Shown: one piece after another, positions 39,801 to 53,575 of the stretch
Numbering within the stretch: position 1 is the stretch's first letter
How the letters are laid out: the number at the start of each line of letters is the position of its first letter
DNA from: Trichoplusia ni
Lineage: Eukaryota > Arthropoda > Insecta > Lepidoptera > Noctuidae
Length of the DNA stretch: 64,000 nucleotides
NCBI RefSeq assembly: GCF_003590095.1
Contig: NC_039483.1
Span: 16,926,001-16,990,000 of the forward strand
Reading direction: 5' to 3'
The notes under the pieces: model-generated
What the model saw: only the letters and a program-made list of their open reading frames with translations
Databases searched by the model: none
What the model was told of the DNA's origin: nothing
Position numbers and translations under genes: made by a program

Positions 39801-42800
39801 TCCTAAATCCCATTAATATTATAAACACGAAAGTTTTTCAGTGTATACTTCTTCTTTCTTTAGACCTTCGCACTTGGGGAAATTAGACATGGACATAGAT
39901 AGGTGGATTGTGTAGAGGTTTGTCTCCCTTTGACGACTGCTGTTGCATCATACTTGTCCAAAAGGCGTGCCGCGGCTCCGATACACAAAGACCATGGGAA
40001 GAAAGAAACAAGGGTAGGTTTCAGTTAGTAAAAGTGTGACTTTCCTCGTCCGCTCCTCCCAAAGCAAGAGGATTCATTAGATGATTTATCATACGGAAAA
40101 AAATATGGTTTTAGGCTCCCTGGGCTGACTTGGAAAATTAAAAGTCCCGAGTTTTTCATGGAAAGGTAAAAAAGTGTTGCGCTTTTGTCGACTTAGAACT
40201 TTTAGTATTAAGTAGTGTGATGTTCTTCATTCTCATAGTACGTCACGAAGTTCGTATTTCACATAATTATTTTCATATTTATCAGAAAAACACCAATCAA
40301 CATAATTACACCTTTGAAAAAAAAGCAATACCGTTTATAATGATGACACGAAAAAAGGTTTAAGTCCAAGTGCGAAATCACGATATTACGTGACAAGTTA
40401 AACGGTTGTATCTATAGCTTATAGGGTCTTAAACCTATATATGGGCTTGGTTTTTGATGCTTGGACTACTAAACACACAATTTTTATTATTATTTAGTCT
40501 AGTAGAGTTTGCCTATCTTCCTAACTGTTTACGACCGCTGCAGGTCTCTTTCTTTATTTCGCATCTCTGTTTCATTTTTCTTTTCTGATTGAAGCATAGA
40601 ATGCGTTTGAATTTGGAAGACAGACATTTAAAGAATTAAACCTCTTTGGTGATACGCCTTTACAATACTATAAAGCTTTTAACGCAAAAACCAGTAATTG
40701 CACTAACGTAAATTCCCAAATAATGACTACGTACTTAGTTATAAATAGAAACAATTAAGTACTAATTAAAGATACTTTTTGCGTAGATCGCATAGATTGC
40801 GGTTTATGCAGATTGACGTTCACGACTGATACGATCGTGTAGGTACATGACACGCGTTGCATATCGTGCTATTTTTTCACATCAATATGATAATGTTCGA
40901 AATGACGCAGCCTTCTATTTGTTTTCTCATCCGGGAGTTAATATGAATCTATTGGGAATGTGGATGACATCTTAAGTGGTTTTTTGTACCTATATTCAAA
41001 TTTACATTTACATAGATTTGCAGGATTGGACTTACACTGGTGATATGAGACCTTCTGACGATGACATAAGTCAGTAATTAGATACAGTTCTGAAGTGAGA
41101 AAACCAGTCAAAATCGAGTCAAACTCGCGACACCTAGACTAGCTGACCGCTCGGTTTTACCCACATACTTTCGGCCCCAATAGATCTTTGCCTCCCTTGA
41201 TAATCGAACAATCTAACCTTAAAAACACTTTTTGAATTCGAATCAATAGTTCCTGAATTTATAGCAATAACAAAAATAACTCTCCGTCATTAAACTACTA
41301 CCTATAGTTACTACAGAAACCTCCTATCATTGTAAAATGATGTAACTAAAATCATAAAAGCGTAATAAATAAAGCAGATGGTCAAGGCATAACTTGATAT
41401 AACCACAAAGGTCGGATGAGGAAGTCCGATCCGTAATTAAATGTTTGCCAATGTTGCTACTACTGCAAAAACAAGAGACTACTACGCATGTTCATTAATC
41501 AAGAATTTATAGATGTTTGTGACGTGGAGGTACGTCCTGGTTTATAAAACAAGAAGAAATGGAAATAAAAATAAAAACTTGAAATGTTTTGGAGTGTCGT
41601 TTTTGAATTAATCTTTATGTTTAGCCTAAGCGCAGGCTTTAACAACCTGTGTATGAAGGATTGCAACGCTTTGCCATACACCGACACAAAAACGCGGATG
41701 ACGTAGCACGGCGGTTCAGGTTTAGTCAGTAAAAGTCTGACACTACCCATTTCCTCCCCCGAGGGAGTGGGGTCCACAAGAATTCCCCCGCCTTACCAAA
41801 AAAAAAGGCTTTAACAACCTACTTCGTCAGTTCATTGAATTGCTTATGGGTAACTTAAGCAGATGAAGTTTATTAGACAGAAATGAAATCATTTCGGTAT
41901 GGTTTTTCACTAATATACATACGTCTCTTAAATTTTCTTCTTTTTTGAAAACCAGGTAAAGTAGTAAAAGAAAAAATGAATTTCAGGAAAAAGGAAAGGT
42001 CTTTGCTCAGCATTTGGATCCCATACAGTCTGTATAAAAAAGTTGGCAAAGTCTACGCTCTGTCTAACTGCATAGTACTGTTAAAAAACCTTTTTTGTTG
42101 CAATTAAGTTAGTATGATTCATCTTAAGATACACGTGAGCAAAACGTGCATGCTTAATATTGTTCACATAGTAAAAACAATGATTGATTTATGATTAGTT
42201 ACTTAGTGATGATCTAAGCATGTCATAGTAATTTAATATTTATTAATATCTTAGTGTAAATAATGGATACTATTAATTTCTTTACTTTGCAATCGATATC
42301 ATTAATTTATTTATTCAGTTTTGGTAAAATTTATTGCTTTTGACTGTCATTAATATTATTCGCCATCACAATGTAGGATTTTCTAATTTATTTTTGGCTA
42401 AGGACATTTTTTTCTAAGTATAAATAGTTGTAGAAGATTTTTCTAAATAAACGATATTTACATAAATTGAGTCACGAATGTCACTACTGACCTTTCTGTA
42501 ATTTAAATATATTTCAAATTATGCTAAATAATAATCAATATAACTAAGCTTATGTGTAGTATATTTACTATATCACGTTTTTCATGCGTGCTTATTTCTT
42601 TGAACCCAGATATAATCTTCTTCTTATCCTCTTTAGGGGAAAAATCTAAGCATATTACACAAACGATGCACACAAATTGCATCATGCATCTTCAAATATT
42701 CTTCCCAATTGCCTGGAGCGAGTCACACGTAACCCACAACAAGTTTAATTTGGGAGACGTGACGTAACTTAAGAAAGGTTATATAAAAACTACTAAATCA

Positions 42801-45800
42801 CAGCGCGTCTGTTTGTACAGAAACTGGTTTGTAGCCGTGAACTTGGATGTAATGCAATCGAGATGTATGGCTATGAGCACAGCGGATTGAGAAGCGGGGA
42901 ATTGCTTATAGGTAACTTGAACTTGTTAAGGATCAAGTATTTTTGTTCTAAATGGGTCTTGAAGAGATCTCAGGAGGGAGCTCAGTGGGACCCATTAGAG
43001 CGGAGACAAATCAAAATGCTTCAAGTTTCTTACGAAGGTCACTAGAACCAATCCCTGCACTAAGATCTCTTTAAACAGCAATTTTACTATAGATGCGACG
43101 GGGCATTACAATACGTAGCGGTGTCTCACTCCCACAACATCAATAGCTCTGCTTGAGTTCATGTTACAGGCATTGAACTCATGAATATGAATAAACATTG
43201 AGTTATTGCGCTTCGCTTATCATTTCAACATTAAAAATATGCGCCTATAAAAACAAATGAAGTTTTCCTTGTAAAAATACTTAAAGGACTTGTCCTTAAA
43301 GGATTATATTTATGGCAGTTTTGAGTGTCGTGTAAAAGATGGTTAACGCTTGAGCAGAATACGCACACGTTTCTTAAGTATACTTAACAAGGTAAGGACT
43401 TAAGTGATAAATAAAAAATCAAGTTGAGTCCAACATTATAACTCAGTAAAATAATAAACAACCCATAAAAAGAGGAAACAAATTTTTACCACATTTTATA
43501 AAAAATGCCCCACCGTTTAAGGTAAGTTGTACACTTACACTTCCAAACTCAAATTTACAGTTGTAAATTTCACTTTAATCCGATTGCTAATGAAAATTAA
43601 AACAGTCAAATTCTAGAATAAAACACTGAAGATGATATCCTAATATGTAATAGACATAAGCAAGAATTCAACGCAGTACAAAGTTACTAGGAAGATCTTA
43701 TTGCGTCGCTTCTTAAACCATCACATTAGGAAGCTGTGTTATTTACGGAAAATAAACAGACCATTTGAGCAACAAGTTTTCATATTATTTTAAATTATTC
43801 TCATTTTCAATGACTGCAAGACCTTGTGTTGTATTCTATTTTGATTGGCAGACTGAAATATGAATGTCACTTGCATAATCTGCGATAATAGTCTAGGAAA
43901 CAGGTAGTGTGCCTAATATTCTAGTGTCATAGGAACGGAGCTAATACACACTAATAACAAAGGACCCGTTCAAGACTGGGTGTGTTTGAGAATATGACAA
44001 GAATATTTGTAAGCCCCCGCGATATAAGGATTAACTTTCGTAGCGCAGAAATCGTTTAAAAATGAAGTATCGGCTAAATTGTCGCCAAAATTCGAGAAAA
44101 TAACACCCTAAAAGCCGAGTGGTAAATGCGAACGCCAGAGTCATTGTGCGCGACGTATCGCGGGTTCGATCTCCGCGTATCAGGTATAAGATTATGTGTG
44201 ATCCACAAAAGTTTTCCAAAAGAGTATTTTATTAACATGGGTTACAATAATCAAATAAGTCTTTAATTTTAATCAATTTTAAAACTACAGCAGCAGAGAA
44301 CGTATTTTAGTGCTATTGATATAAATGGTATTGTTTGTGTATACCTTGATATTTCAAGAATAAAATACTAATTTTGCACAGATCTTGTCGAATATCATTT
44401 TGTTATCAAATCAGTAAAGAGGTGGTGCACAAAAAATAAGAAAAAGAATGACTAAAGAGACTCTTTGCTAATCGCGGAAGCCGTCACAACTCTACAAGAT
44501 AACACTTTTTTACAAACTACATGAATAACAGTGATGTTCAGTAACAGATACTCAAATACCCATAGTATTTTTTGCATGACTAATATTTATAATTAATTTA
44601 TTAATACGGATATCCCCAATATTGATTGATGTTCATATTTTATTGTGTACTCTATAATTTATTTGTGTAATGTTAAATTCGTGTTTTGCTAATGTTGTTA
44701 TAATAATATTAACATAAATGACCTTTGACTTTGAAGAGGCTTTTGTCGAAGTATTAATTAGTTTGGTGGTTTTTGCACCTGTAAGTCACGAGTATTTCTA
44801 CAAGCTGATAAAGGCGAAATTCCACTTGATACCTGCACGAAATACGTATTTAAATATTTACAAATATCATGTCTTATCAAGCTTCAGTTAGAAGTTCGAT
44901 TCCCGTCTGAAGCTTAAATATTTTAGATAAACTATTTTATATTTAATTTAAAATTCCGCTGCACATGAACATATGTCATAAACAAGGAATAAAAATGTTG
45001 TCATTTTATAATAAACAAGTCGTAAAAAATTCGTTCTTAAATTCATAGCTACGATTTTTCCTTCATGTTTTCTTTATTAAATTACAGCGTGTGCATCTTG
45101 AAACAAACAACGCGACAAACCATAGTTTTTGTCCGGAAACTTGAACACAAAGAAACTATTTATTCGTCTTTACCAGTCAAACATCTGTTATTAGCGTTAA
45201 CGAGTCTTCGACACTTGTATTTAAAACAAAACAACTTGTTTTATGTAAAAACATGTTTGACTACAATGGGTATGAGTCTTTGCCTTTAAAATTAAGGAAA
45301 CGTAGATTGTTTTAGCAGTTATTTGCAAGTATTTGTTATATTTACGGCTGGAGCGGTGAGCCGCAAACCGAATGTTTTAGTGATTGGTAACAGCTATGTG
45401 CGTTTGTTTGTGAACGCATTTGAAGATATGAGAAATGGTACGGTATGGCTAAAAAGTATCTTCGAATATGAGGCCATAGAAGTCTTTGATATGCAAAGAC
45501 TGATTATTCAAAAGACTGCTACAGACTGTTTTGTCTTGAGAGAGTCCAGAAGCAAACGTCGTGCGATTACTTACAAAATGTATGAAATAAAATCACGTTT
45601 TCAAGGAAATTACTTATTAAGTATAAAATTAATTGTATCAAAAGTATAGATCGATAAAATATGAGAAAAAAAAGTAGTATTTTATAGAACTTGTCGTCTA
45701 TTACGACTAGTGCCAAGGTCACTTTGTTTGACCAACATTTATTTTAATTTAAAATGTTTTACTTTTATTTTATTATATAAATATGTCACGTTCTCGAATA

Positions 45801-48800
45801 CCTAATCGACTCCGATGACAATATTTATTACCTACGTATTATTTTTATCTAAAAATTACAAATGTATTTATTAATGTTTTTAAATGGTCACTAGTTCTAT
45901 TATAATTACGTTATTCCGATATTTATTTGACGAATTGTAAGTTTTCTGCTTTCGATTATTAGGTCTTTTTCTGAAAGAAGTTTTAACACGTTTCAGAACT
46001 TTTTGATCGACCCACCTAAGTGTCACATTGAACACCTATCACTAACAAAAATGTCAGAAATCCGAACAAAATTACTGTGAAATAAATCTATAGTTGCCTT
46101 ATTGTTTTGAAAAAATAATTTTCAGGTACGTAGACTATTATTTTCTAGTATAAATCGGTGTAGTATCGAAGTAGAATTGTTGGATTTTATTTTTGATATA
46201 TTTCCTAGAACTGCGTACTAAGGGGGCCTGGTATCACGTCTTACAGTAATATTTTTGCATTAGTGCAAATGTAACAGCACGTAAATCAAGCTATACAGGC
46301 ATCTCTCTTTCACACCTAAAACTATTTTACTTTAAGACGTGGTTAAAGACTTATTCCTCGATTCAAAAATGACTAAAGCCTTTACAAATACACTATTTTG
46401 TAAAAATTCGGATACCAACTGAAGCCCAGTGTTAAAGCTACGTATTTAATAAACAAACGTAGATCCAAGTCCACTATTCACTCACGAACAACTGTCGATA
46501 ATATTTCTTCAAAAGCCCTATATTTAAATATAAAATGTTCTGTATTCGACTATCTAATGATTTAATGTCATGCCACAAACAAAACTGTTTTGCCTGCAGC
46601 GTGCGTGTGCGCATCGGTGCATCGAAATGAGTATCCGGCGTGGAAGATCATGATTGTCTTAAACTAACAATTACTGAGATATTCCTATGGGCGTAGCGGT
46701 TTTAATATGCTTGTTCCTCGTCTATGGAACGTTGCTGGCGTTCTGTCTTTTAAGATATAAATACTAAAAAATGTCACACTAAAGAAAAAGTTTAATTATT
46801 GAGATTATAAAATAAATTATAAAAGTTTTACATTTGATTAAAGACAGTTTCATTAAATCAGTTGATTATTTTGTCCGCTTATTGAGCGATGCTTTAACCC
46901 TGGGTTACGGTGCTTGTAAAGACGTAAGTAAGAAACAAACTGCAACAAAAGTGGCGAAGATTTAGATATATTATGTAGGTACTTTAGAGTATATTTATTA
47001 GAACTAATTTGTAAAAGTATTGTCGCTCATTAACAGTTATATTTTATTAATGAAATAAGTAGCTCTATTATAATAGTTTAAGATATTTGTATTCTCATGA
47101 AATCATTTATTCTTTAAGTACGATGTACAGTATGTATAATTACTTTTACCTATATATCATTTTTTGAGCTAACCAGAGTTATTTCGTACATTATATGTAT
47201 ATAATACGTAACTACCCTGAAAAGGAATATAGGAACAAAAACAGGGGTTTAATAATGCTTTAAATCAAATTATTTCTCTTACTTATCTCGACCTTGCCAA
47301 AAATCTCATTAAAATATTTGACCGATTTGGGTTTTCCTAAATGTATGCTCCAAGGTCTTTTAGATATCACAAACGCATTCGTACAAGTTTTTCTAAAAAT
47401 TCACACGTTGTCAATTTATACAAATATTTCGATATTAGCCGTGACACTGAAATTTATATTAAATATTTGCTTCATTAGCACCTTATTAAAGATGATAAAA
47501 GTACTAGTAATTTCCGGTCAGTTTTCTTGTATGAATAAGTGCTTATTATCTTCTGCTTGTTCCTTAATTTTCGAAGTTCCAAATGTACTTTCAAGAACGT
47601 CATACATTATTAAAAGGATCGAAAAATATTATTATTAGAGATAACAGTTATACAGACTTATTTCTATTATCTTTACTCTTTACTAGCCTCTTTTAGCGTC
47701 CACTTGTGGGCAATAATACTCATATATCTAATACTATTCGCACTTGACCTAATATCCACACAAAGTAAGATCATCACAAAACACTAATTAATAATAATCC
47801 TAATTGACATGGAAATTAATTTTCCTTGATCAAGAATATCACGTTACTTACCACGTGTTTTGCATATTTTTTATACTTAGTTAAGGTTCGTAAAACAATC
47901 AAATTATTCTTGGCAAGAATAATAGTAAGACATTGATCTCTCTTAATTTAAGGTGTGTTTTTCCAAGCAACGAGATATTATTTTAATTCTGTAAAAATCA
48001 GTATTAATTTATTGTTTAGTTAGAATTATTTATCAGGTATGTATGTTTCAAAATATAGATATGTAAAGAAGCAAATACGAAAATTCATTTTGCCCTGCAG
48101 ACTATCCATCAGAATCCAAACCATCCAGATCACTCCCCAAATGCATACAAAAAAAAACATTCAGATCGGTCCAGCAGTTTAGGATGAGTTCAGTGACATA
48201 CACTCGTACATATTTATAAAGGTTTAGAGAGGCCCCTAAATAAAGCCTAGCTCACTATTCTAGGGACCCTGTATTATTTTAATTATGTATTTTTGTCATA
48301 GGTGTGGAACATTATTTCATTCTTTAACTAAGGAAACAAATCTTAAATCTCAATATTTAATTATGTTTGTAAAGTTGATAGTTTCTTTAATCTTTTTAAT
48401 CTTTAAATATAAAAATAAGTTTTACTTCAATCAAAACAACAGCGACAAGATTCACCATTCCATGCCTTGTCATTCAATATTTAATTAAATTATACTTCAA
48501 GTTCGTCCAGTGAAAACTAACCTTATGTCGTAATAACAACATAATTTATGAATTGAAGCTAATTGGAACCACATTGTAGACGGTATGGCGACGTACCGCC
48601 CACCACGAAGGTTCTATTCATTTATCATTTGACGTCGATCTGACACTTATAAACATACATAATAAATCATAATGTTTCAGCTGTAAGGCAGAATAGAGTT
48701 ATTCTTATACAAACATTACAGTTAAAGATTTAATTTTTAATTACGTCCGAAACAACTACCAAAATCTTTAAAAAAAGGTTAAGATATTATTTATCGTCAA

Positions 48801-49000
48801 GAGCTCCATAAGATTAGATCACGATCTAAATTTACCAGTTTCGTTTATTTGAATTTTAATTATAGTAATTAAGGTGTAACATAAACAATTTTTCAAGAAA
48901 ACTACCTATCCATTTTTGTATGAAAATGCCTGAAATCGCAAAACAAAATACTTTTCCAAGGTTTACTCACCACTGCAGCGACTAACACGAATCTTAGCAT
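33813..49000 (-). CDS. RR-type chitin-binding cuticle protein with a Gln-rich tail
   Basis: Seven coding exons in transcript order are 48971-49000, 36569-36706, 36119-36226, 35724-35882, 34862-35058, 34195-34486 and 33813-33935. All are GT-AG and in frame, giving 348 residues. Exon 1 encodes only MLRFVLVAAV and joins VAIASSAPQ of exon 2 in phase 0, making a complete signal peptide. Residues 104-164 form the Rebers-Riddiford (chitin_bind_4) domain: GLGQYAYGYE, then GSYVYKAG, then VRYWADSEGFHQEDNIPK, which binds chitin in the extracellular cuticle. An acidic/Ala-rich helix-prone segment follows (about 165-200), then a YGQQ/Gln-rich stretch at 251-295, and a conserved-looking C-terminus (GPPHGFFYSFTYPVSI). 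Intron 1 is 12.3 kb. Minus-strand AATAAA at about 33051-33056 is a likely poly(A) signal. The RR-1 versus RR-2 subgroup is not certain; RR-1 seems closer. Confidence 0.88.
38736..38790 (+). repeat. Dispersed repeat fragment
   Basis: The segment ttaaccgacttcaaaaagg, followed by aggaggttctcgattcgac and a T-rich tail, is a motif I know as highly repeated in lepidopteran genomes. It occurs once in this window, so the call rests on recollection. Confidence 0.4.
40013..40105 (+). repeat. Dispersed repeat, family A member 1
   Basis: It contains aggtttcagttagtaaaagtg followed by a GC-richer, pyrimidine-rich stretch, and is similar to 41690-41775 and, inverted, to 57200-57270. Confidence 0.45.
41690..41775 (+). 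repeat. Dispersed repeat, family A member 2
   Basis: The sequence cggcggttcaggtttagtc, agtaaaagtctgacactacc and a C-rich tail matches the inverse of 57200-57270 and, more weakly, 40013-40105. Confidence 0.5.
44111..44220 (+). mobile_element. tRNA-derived SINE
   Basis: The tRNA-like head aagccgagtggtaaatgcg (A-box) and gcgggttcgatctccgcg (B-box) is followed by the gtgtgatccac body. It is related to the minus-strand SINE near 53490. Confidence 0.6.
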
Positions 49001-49104
49001 TTTCAACGATCACTATAACTCAGTTGTCACACAATTCAAATATACAACCGTCAGTTGCGCCTGCGCATCTCCTATATACGCCGTCGCAGCCTCCTCTGAC
49101 GTCA
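48998..49104 (-). promoter_or_regulatory. Core promoter of the cuticle gene
   Basis: On the minus strand, TATATAGG (49078-49071) lies 73-78 nt upstream of the ATG (49000), which would put transcription start near 49045-49050 and leave a 5' UTR of about 50 nt. A palindromic TGACGTCA (CRE/ATF-type site) lies at 49097-49104 just upstream. The positions are seen; activity is inferred. Confidence 0.5.
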
Positions 49105-52100
49105 TCACGCTCCCCCCTCCAGCCAAACTCGTTCTGAAACTCATCTTCGCGACATTTGACCTTCGTTTCACATCCATCGATGTTTTTGTACGAATATCTG
49201 ACGATGTCTTCACTATTTTGTTTTGTACGCAGCGATGTATGACGTGCTGAGAACTAGTCATGTTTCTTGTGTTCGTTTAGTCTTTTTTTTCGAGTTCAAA
49301 TTTCGACGTGTCAGTCCAGTTAATTTGGATTCGTGTAGAGATACTAATTCTTAGATGTACATATATTAAGTTCGTATCATTGGTATGGCTTAATATAGAC
49401 CGAGATAATATTTCATCAAGTTGTGGCATAAAAATGCGATATAATAACTAAAAATACAAATAAAATTACATTGAAATATGTATGCATAACAATCGCATTA
49501 GGAACTTTAAGTGCTAAAATAAATATGTAATACAAAAATTGTGTTAGATTGTCCTAACAACAAAAATGGTTGATTTCATAAGAATTATCTCAGAAGTATC
49601 AGTTTCCGATGAAAATCAATATGTTTGAATGACTCAGATGTTATTGAGCTTGCCAATAACTTACATCTCTTTTATCCCATATTGCTATAATCTCTTATTC
49701 TGTATGATAAATTCGACTTTTATATCCGCAATGGCACGTAAAAAAAAAATAACTTGAATACAGTGAAACCCTTTTTATAAGTTATAGCCATTAAATCAAA
49801 GGTTATGGCGTATTTTCAATATTATTTAATGTTTAAACATGTTAAATTTCAATCGAAGAATCATTCTAGAAAGAAAAATCTTCCAAATCGTTTTACAAAA
49901 TTTCATAATAATATAATTGTTTTTTGAAGGTTCGTTCAATTAAACTCTTTTAAATGTATTGATTTTGTCAGTAAACTCAAAATAAGAGGTAATAAAAATG
50001 TCTCAAATTATAAACCCAAATAAAAATGTATGCGGACAGTTTTTGGAATTTTAACATTAATGATCAACATAAGATAATTAATAAACAATAAAAAGAAACC
50101 TGCAACAAAACTATCAAAGTTCCGCGTATGAAAATAAAGCCCTGATGTCATAATTATAATTAAAGTGCTTGCGTTTTCGTAAGATAAATCAGCCATCGAA
50201 GTGAATCACAAAATAAGGAAGAAATTATTTTACTCTGATGTTACCGAGAGCCGTGGATCTCAAACTTTACGAACCCTTTCGGCCCTTATAATTGCACATT
50301 AATTGTGAGTTAATTCCTGGTAGAATCGATTTCTGTTTCGATCGAGTTGGTACTAGCAGTCTGACCCTTGATCAATTTTTTTATTACGCTTATATAATAC
50401 TGACTACTACGTCATCTTGGTTTGGACAGATAGTATCATTTTGGGACTGAACAATAAAACAGATCTAAACCATTTGCAGGCATGAGTGAAATCCTAAATG
50501 GATAAAAAATATGACTTTTAATTGGTTCCACTGACAGTTTAGTGAAGAAAAACCTTGTGATATTTTCTGAAAACTGAAATGGAAATAGAATTTCCTAACC
50601 CGCTTGATAAATACGATCGACAGGATAGTAGATAATATATAGCGTAGCACCTTTATTATAGTTCATTGGGTTAAAGATTAATGATCATTTACCTGCGCCG
50701 AAATTAGTCATTGGAATATGTCTAATTTGGACAGAAAACACACCGGTTCCATCCTTGCCCTTGCTAGAGCCGTATGATCGCTGACACATGGCACGCACTG
50801 CTCTTCTTCGTACCAATACTTGTAAATTAAGGTCTAGATACCCTACTCTTATAGTTACACTACTGCAGTTATAGATGAGAGGACGCGATGTACTAAAGTG
50901 GAGGCATGTTTCTTAAGGAGTTTAATTATAGGTCATATTCAGTAGATGTAACTGCTCTATTATTTTTTAAACCTAGGAATTCGAAAACTTTGAGATCCGA
51001 TATCCGGGTAGGTGTAAAATGGTTTCGTGTTAAACTGTCGGCGACATCTTTTTATTAAGAATGCAGTTTCGCATCGTCTGGTGTTAATAATAATGAATGG
51101 GGATTTCATGCATAGTTAACTTTAAGTTCTGCGATAAATAATGTGCATATATATTAAATAATATGGAGATTTCTATTGCATTTTTTAATTTAAAAAACGA
51201 TAGTTTTGTCAATTTACGTTAACGTCCCTATAAAAAAGATCAAAGCTGGAAAACACCCAATTGTTGTAGTAATTTTAACCCTTGCATATTTTATGCTTTT
51301 TCAAAATTTTTTGGATGGTTTTTCCTTAACTGGGTTGAGTTTAAGTTAGGACGACTGTTGAAAATTGCCCCGTAAGAAGCTCTTATTTCAGTAAGTTTTT
51401 ATACACAAAACGTATCAATTTCTTTTTCCCTCAAATTGTGTTCAGCTGACTTCTGTCTTTTTCTAGATTTATCTGAATTTATGACACCTTTAGTGAAGAA
51501 CCCATGTGACCTAGAACTTGAAACGGAGTACATTGACACTTCAACTTTAAGGTGATACAATAGGTACACATCTTGAGGTTACAAAAAGGAAAAACAAATG
51601 CCTAACTATTATTTTGTTTTTCAAGTCTTTGCTATTTTTAATAACACCTATAACAAGGGCCTTAACCTATTACACTCACGTAGGTTGATACTTGTGCTAT
51701 TTTTAATTTGCTCTAAACGGTCCTTCTTTTATTTTGTAATGTTTACAAGGGATTTATTCGTTTTCAAAACGATTTTTTTAGGGTTATAAGTTTTTGTTCC
51801 TTTTATTTACTTCTTTATAAAGGTAAGCCAGTTTACGTTTGGGTGTACAAAAAGGAGTTTTTGAAATAAGCTTTTTGCCAGTGCGAATGAGATTCAAAAG
51901 GAGTTATAGCTTTAATTAAATTTTATGCAGGTTTATTTTGACGGAAACTTAAAAAGAATTTTAGAAATTTGTTTTGGAAATCATTTGTCATGTACATCCC
52001 CGTAATCGAAGATGTTGAGGTATCTTCATTCATCGATTTAAATTCACCTTAACTTCAACCTAATGTCAATATTTACATAAATAAAATAAACATAAATAAA

Positions 52101-52206
52101 GGACCAATTTAAATATCGAGAGGTTTCGAATGGTCTCTCGTATTAGTATAATGTTCCGATCAAATTGCCTAAACCGTTTTATTTTCTTGTTTCTTAAATA
52201 TCTTCT

Positions 52207-52425
52207 TCTAATATATAAAATTCCCGTGTCACGATGTTAGTTACCGTACTCCTCCGAAACGGTTCGACCGATTCTTATGAATTTTTGTATAAAATGGTCC
52301 GAGAATAGGACAACATCTATTTTTCATACCCCTAAGTGACAAGTGTTGCCCACACAATGTAACATTAAAAAATACATACAACTAGAAAAAGAAATCGGCA
52401 AAACAACGTTTGCTGGGTCAGCTAG
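52207..52425 (+). mobile_element. Helitron-like element, second family
   Basis: It starts TCTAATATATAAAATTC and ends gctgggtcagCTAG followed by T. The interior has cgtactcctccgaaacgg and gacaacatctatttttcat, different from the family at 10880. TC and CTAG termini fit a Helitron. It is non-coding. Confidence 0.7.
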
Positions 52426-53046
52426 TAGTGTTATAAAAAATGGACATGATGCTATTGTTATAAAAATATAAATAATTATTATGAGACCTTAATTTGATAA
52501 CTTTATGATCATTACTTGGTTTTATTTATTTATAATGACGAATTTACCTACAGGCTTTAAAGGAGTATTTGTTTGTACATTATGGTCATAGATGCCGTCA
52601 CAAAATTGACACGAGTCCATCTTAGGTAAAGTCAGTTCAATTTATTTTTCTAATTTTTAACTGAATTGGCATCCTTAATTAAGAAGAGCCACAAAAAGAA
52701 ACGCCAATGTTGAACCGAATTTATTTTATTTCACAATTCAAAATAAATGACTGCAACGTAAAAAATATATATTATAGGTCACATAACCAAACATATTACT
52801 ATTCTATGGAACTAAGGGTCAATGTCCTGCCTATTGTTCAATATGGCACCCTGCGGCTAAAATACATCTTCATGAAATATGATCTATCTTAGAATCTAAT
52901 ATTGTTTAGTCACAAAAACATTAATCGTGAATATTGTGTCGTGGTCAAAGGATTTACGACGTAAGGTTGGCCTCTACTTCTCACCCGCCTCAAACTTTCC
53001 TCATCTTTTCTTATAAATAATGATAATGCTAAATTATTGTTGACGG

Positions 53047-53318
53047 GCCTGTTGGTCTAGTGGTTAGTGACCCTGACTGCTGTACCAGGGGTCGTGGGTT
53101 CGATTCCCGCCCAGGACAAAAGTTGTGTGATGAGCATGATCATTTGTTCCGGTGTCTGGGTGTAATTTATCTATAATATGTATGTATTTAGAAATATATA
53201 AGTAAGTTTATCAGTTGTCTGGTTACCATAACACAAGCTCTGCTTAGCTTGGGATCAGATAACCGTGTGTGAGTTGTCCCAGGATATATTATATTATATT
53301 ATATTTATACTTAAAACA
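53047..53318 (+). mobile_element. Full-length-looking tRNA-derived SINE
   Basis: The tRNA-like head has A-box tctagtggttagtgacc and B-box gggttcgattcccgcc. The body contains caagctctgcttagcttgg and gtgtgagttgtccc, and the element ends in (tatat)n-type repeats. The architecture matches Metulj-like SINEs of Lepidoptera (name from memory). It is not a tRNA gene because the acceptor arms do not pair. Confidence 0.75.
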
Positions 53319-53384
53319 TTTGAAATAAATTACCTAATACGAGTTCAAATTCGATTGTCTTTTGTATTCATTTTTTAAAAGACT

Positions 53385-53575
53385 TCCGCAGTAAGGAACT
53401 TGATTCCTTGTGTCGCGAGGTGATTTACAAACATACAAATCACATGCGCAATGACACCCAGACTCAGAACAAGTAGCTCAATGCTTGTCCTACGCGGGGA
53501 TCGAACCCGCGACACGACGCGCACAGTGGGTTTGGCTTGGTGAGTTCAACCACTCGGCTATCCGTGCTATTAAGA
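53385..53575 (-). mobile_element. tRNA-derived SINE, second family
   Basis: On the minus strand the head reads cggatagccgagtggttgaac (A-box) and cgcgggttcgatccccgcg (B-box). The body continues to about 53385 with gagtctgggtgtcattgcgc. It is related to the element at 44111. Confidence 0.7.

Larger units (their letters stand above)
36707..48970 (-). other. 12.3-kb first intron of the cuticle gene
   Basis: I see no coding exon in this stretch. It is AT-rich with scattered repeats: a ccgacttcaaaaaggagg repeat at 38736-38790, members of a dispersed family at 40013-40105 and 41690-41775, and a SINE at 44111-44220. Short frames, such as 108 codons at 45323, have no recognisable composition or splice context. 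Confidence 0.6.

Noticed and set aside
45323..45649. 108-codon frame in the long cuticle intron
   Set aside because: No homology recognised, AT-driven composition, no clean splice sites or neighbours.
49013..49261. Minus-strand 82-codon frame ending at the cuticle promoter
   Set aside because: It overlaps the TATA and CRE region and the 5' UTR of the cuticle gene; no family or signal features.
53047..53120. Functional tRNA gene
   Set aside because: A and B boxes are present, but the acceptor stem does not pair and a SINE body and tail follow.
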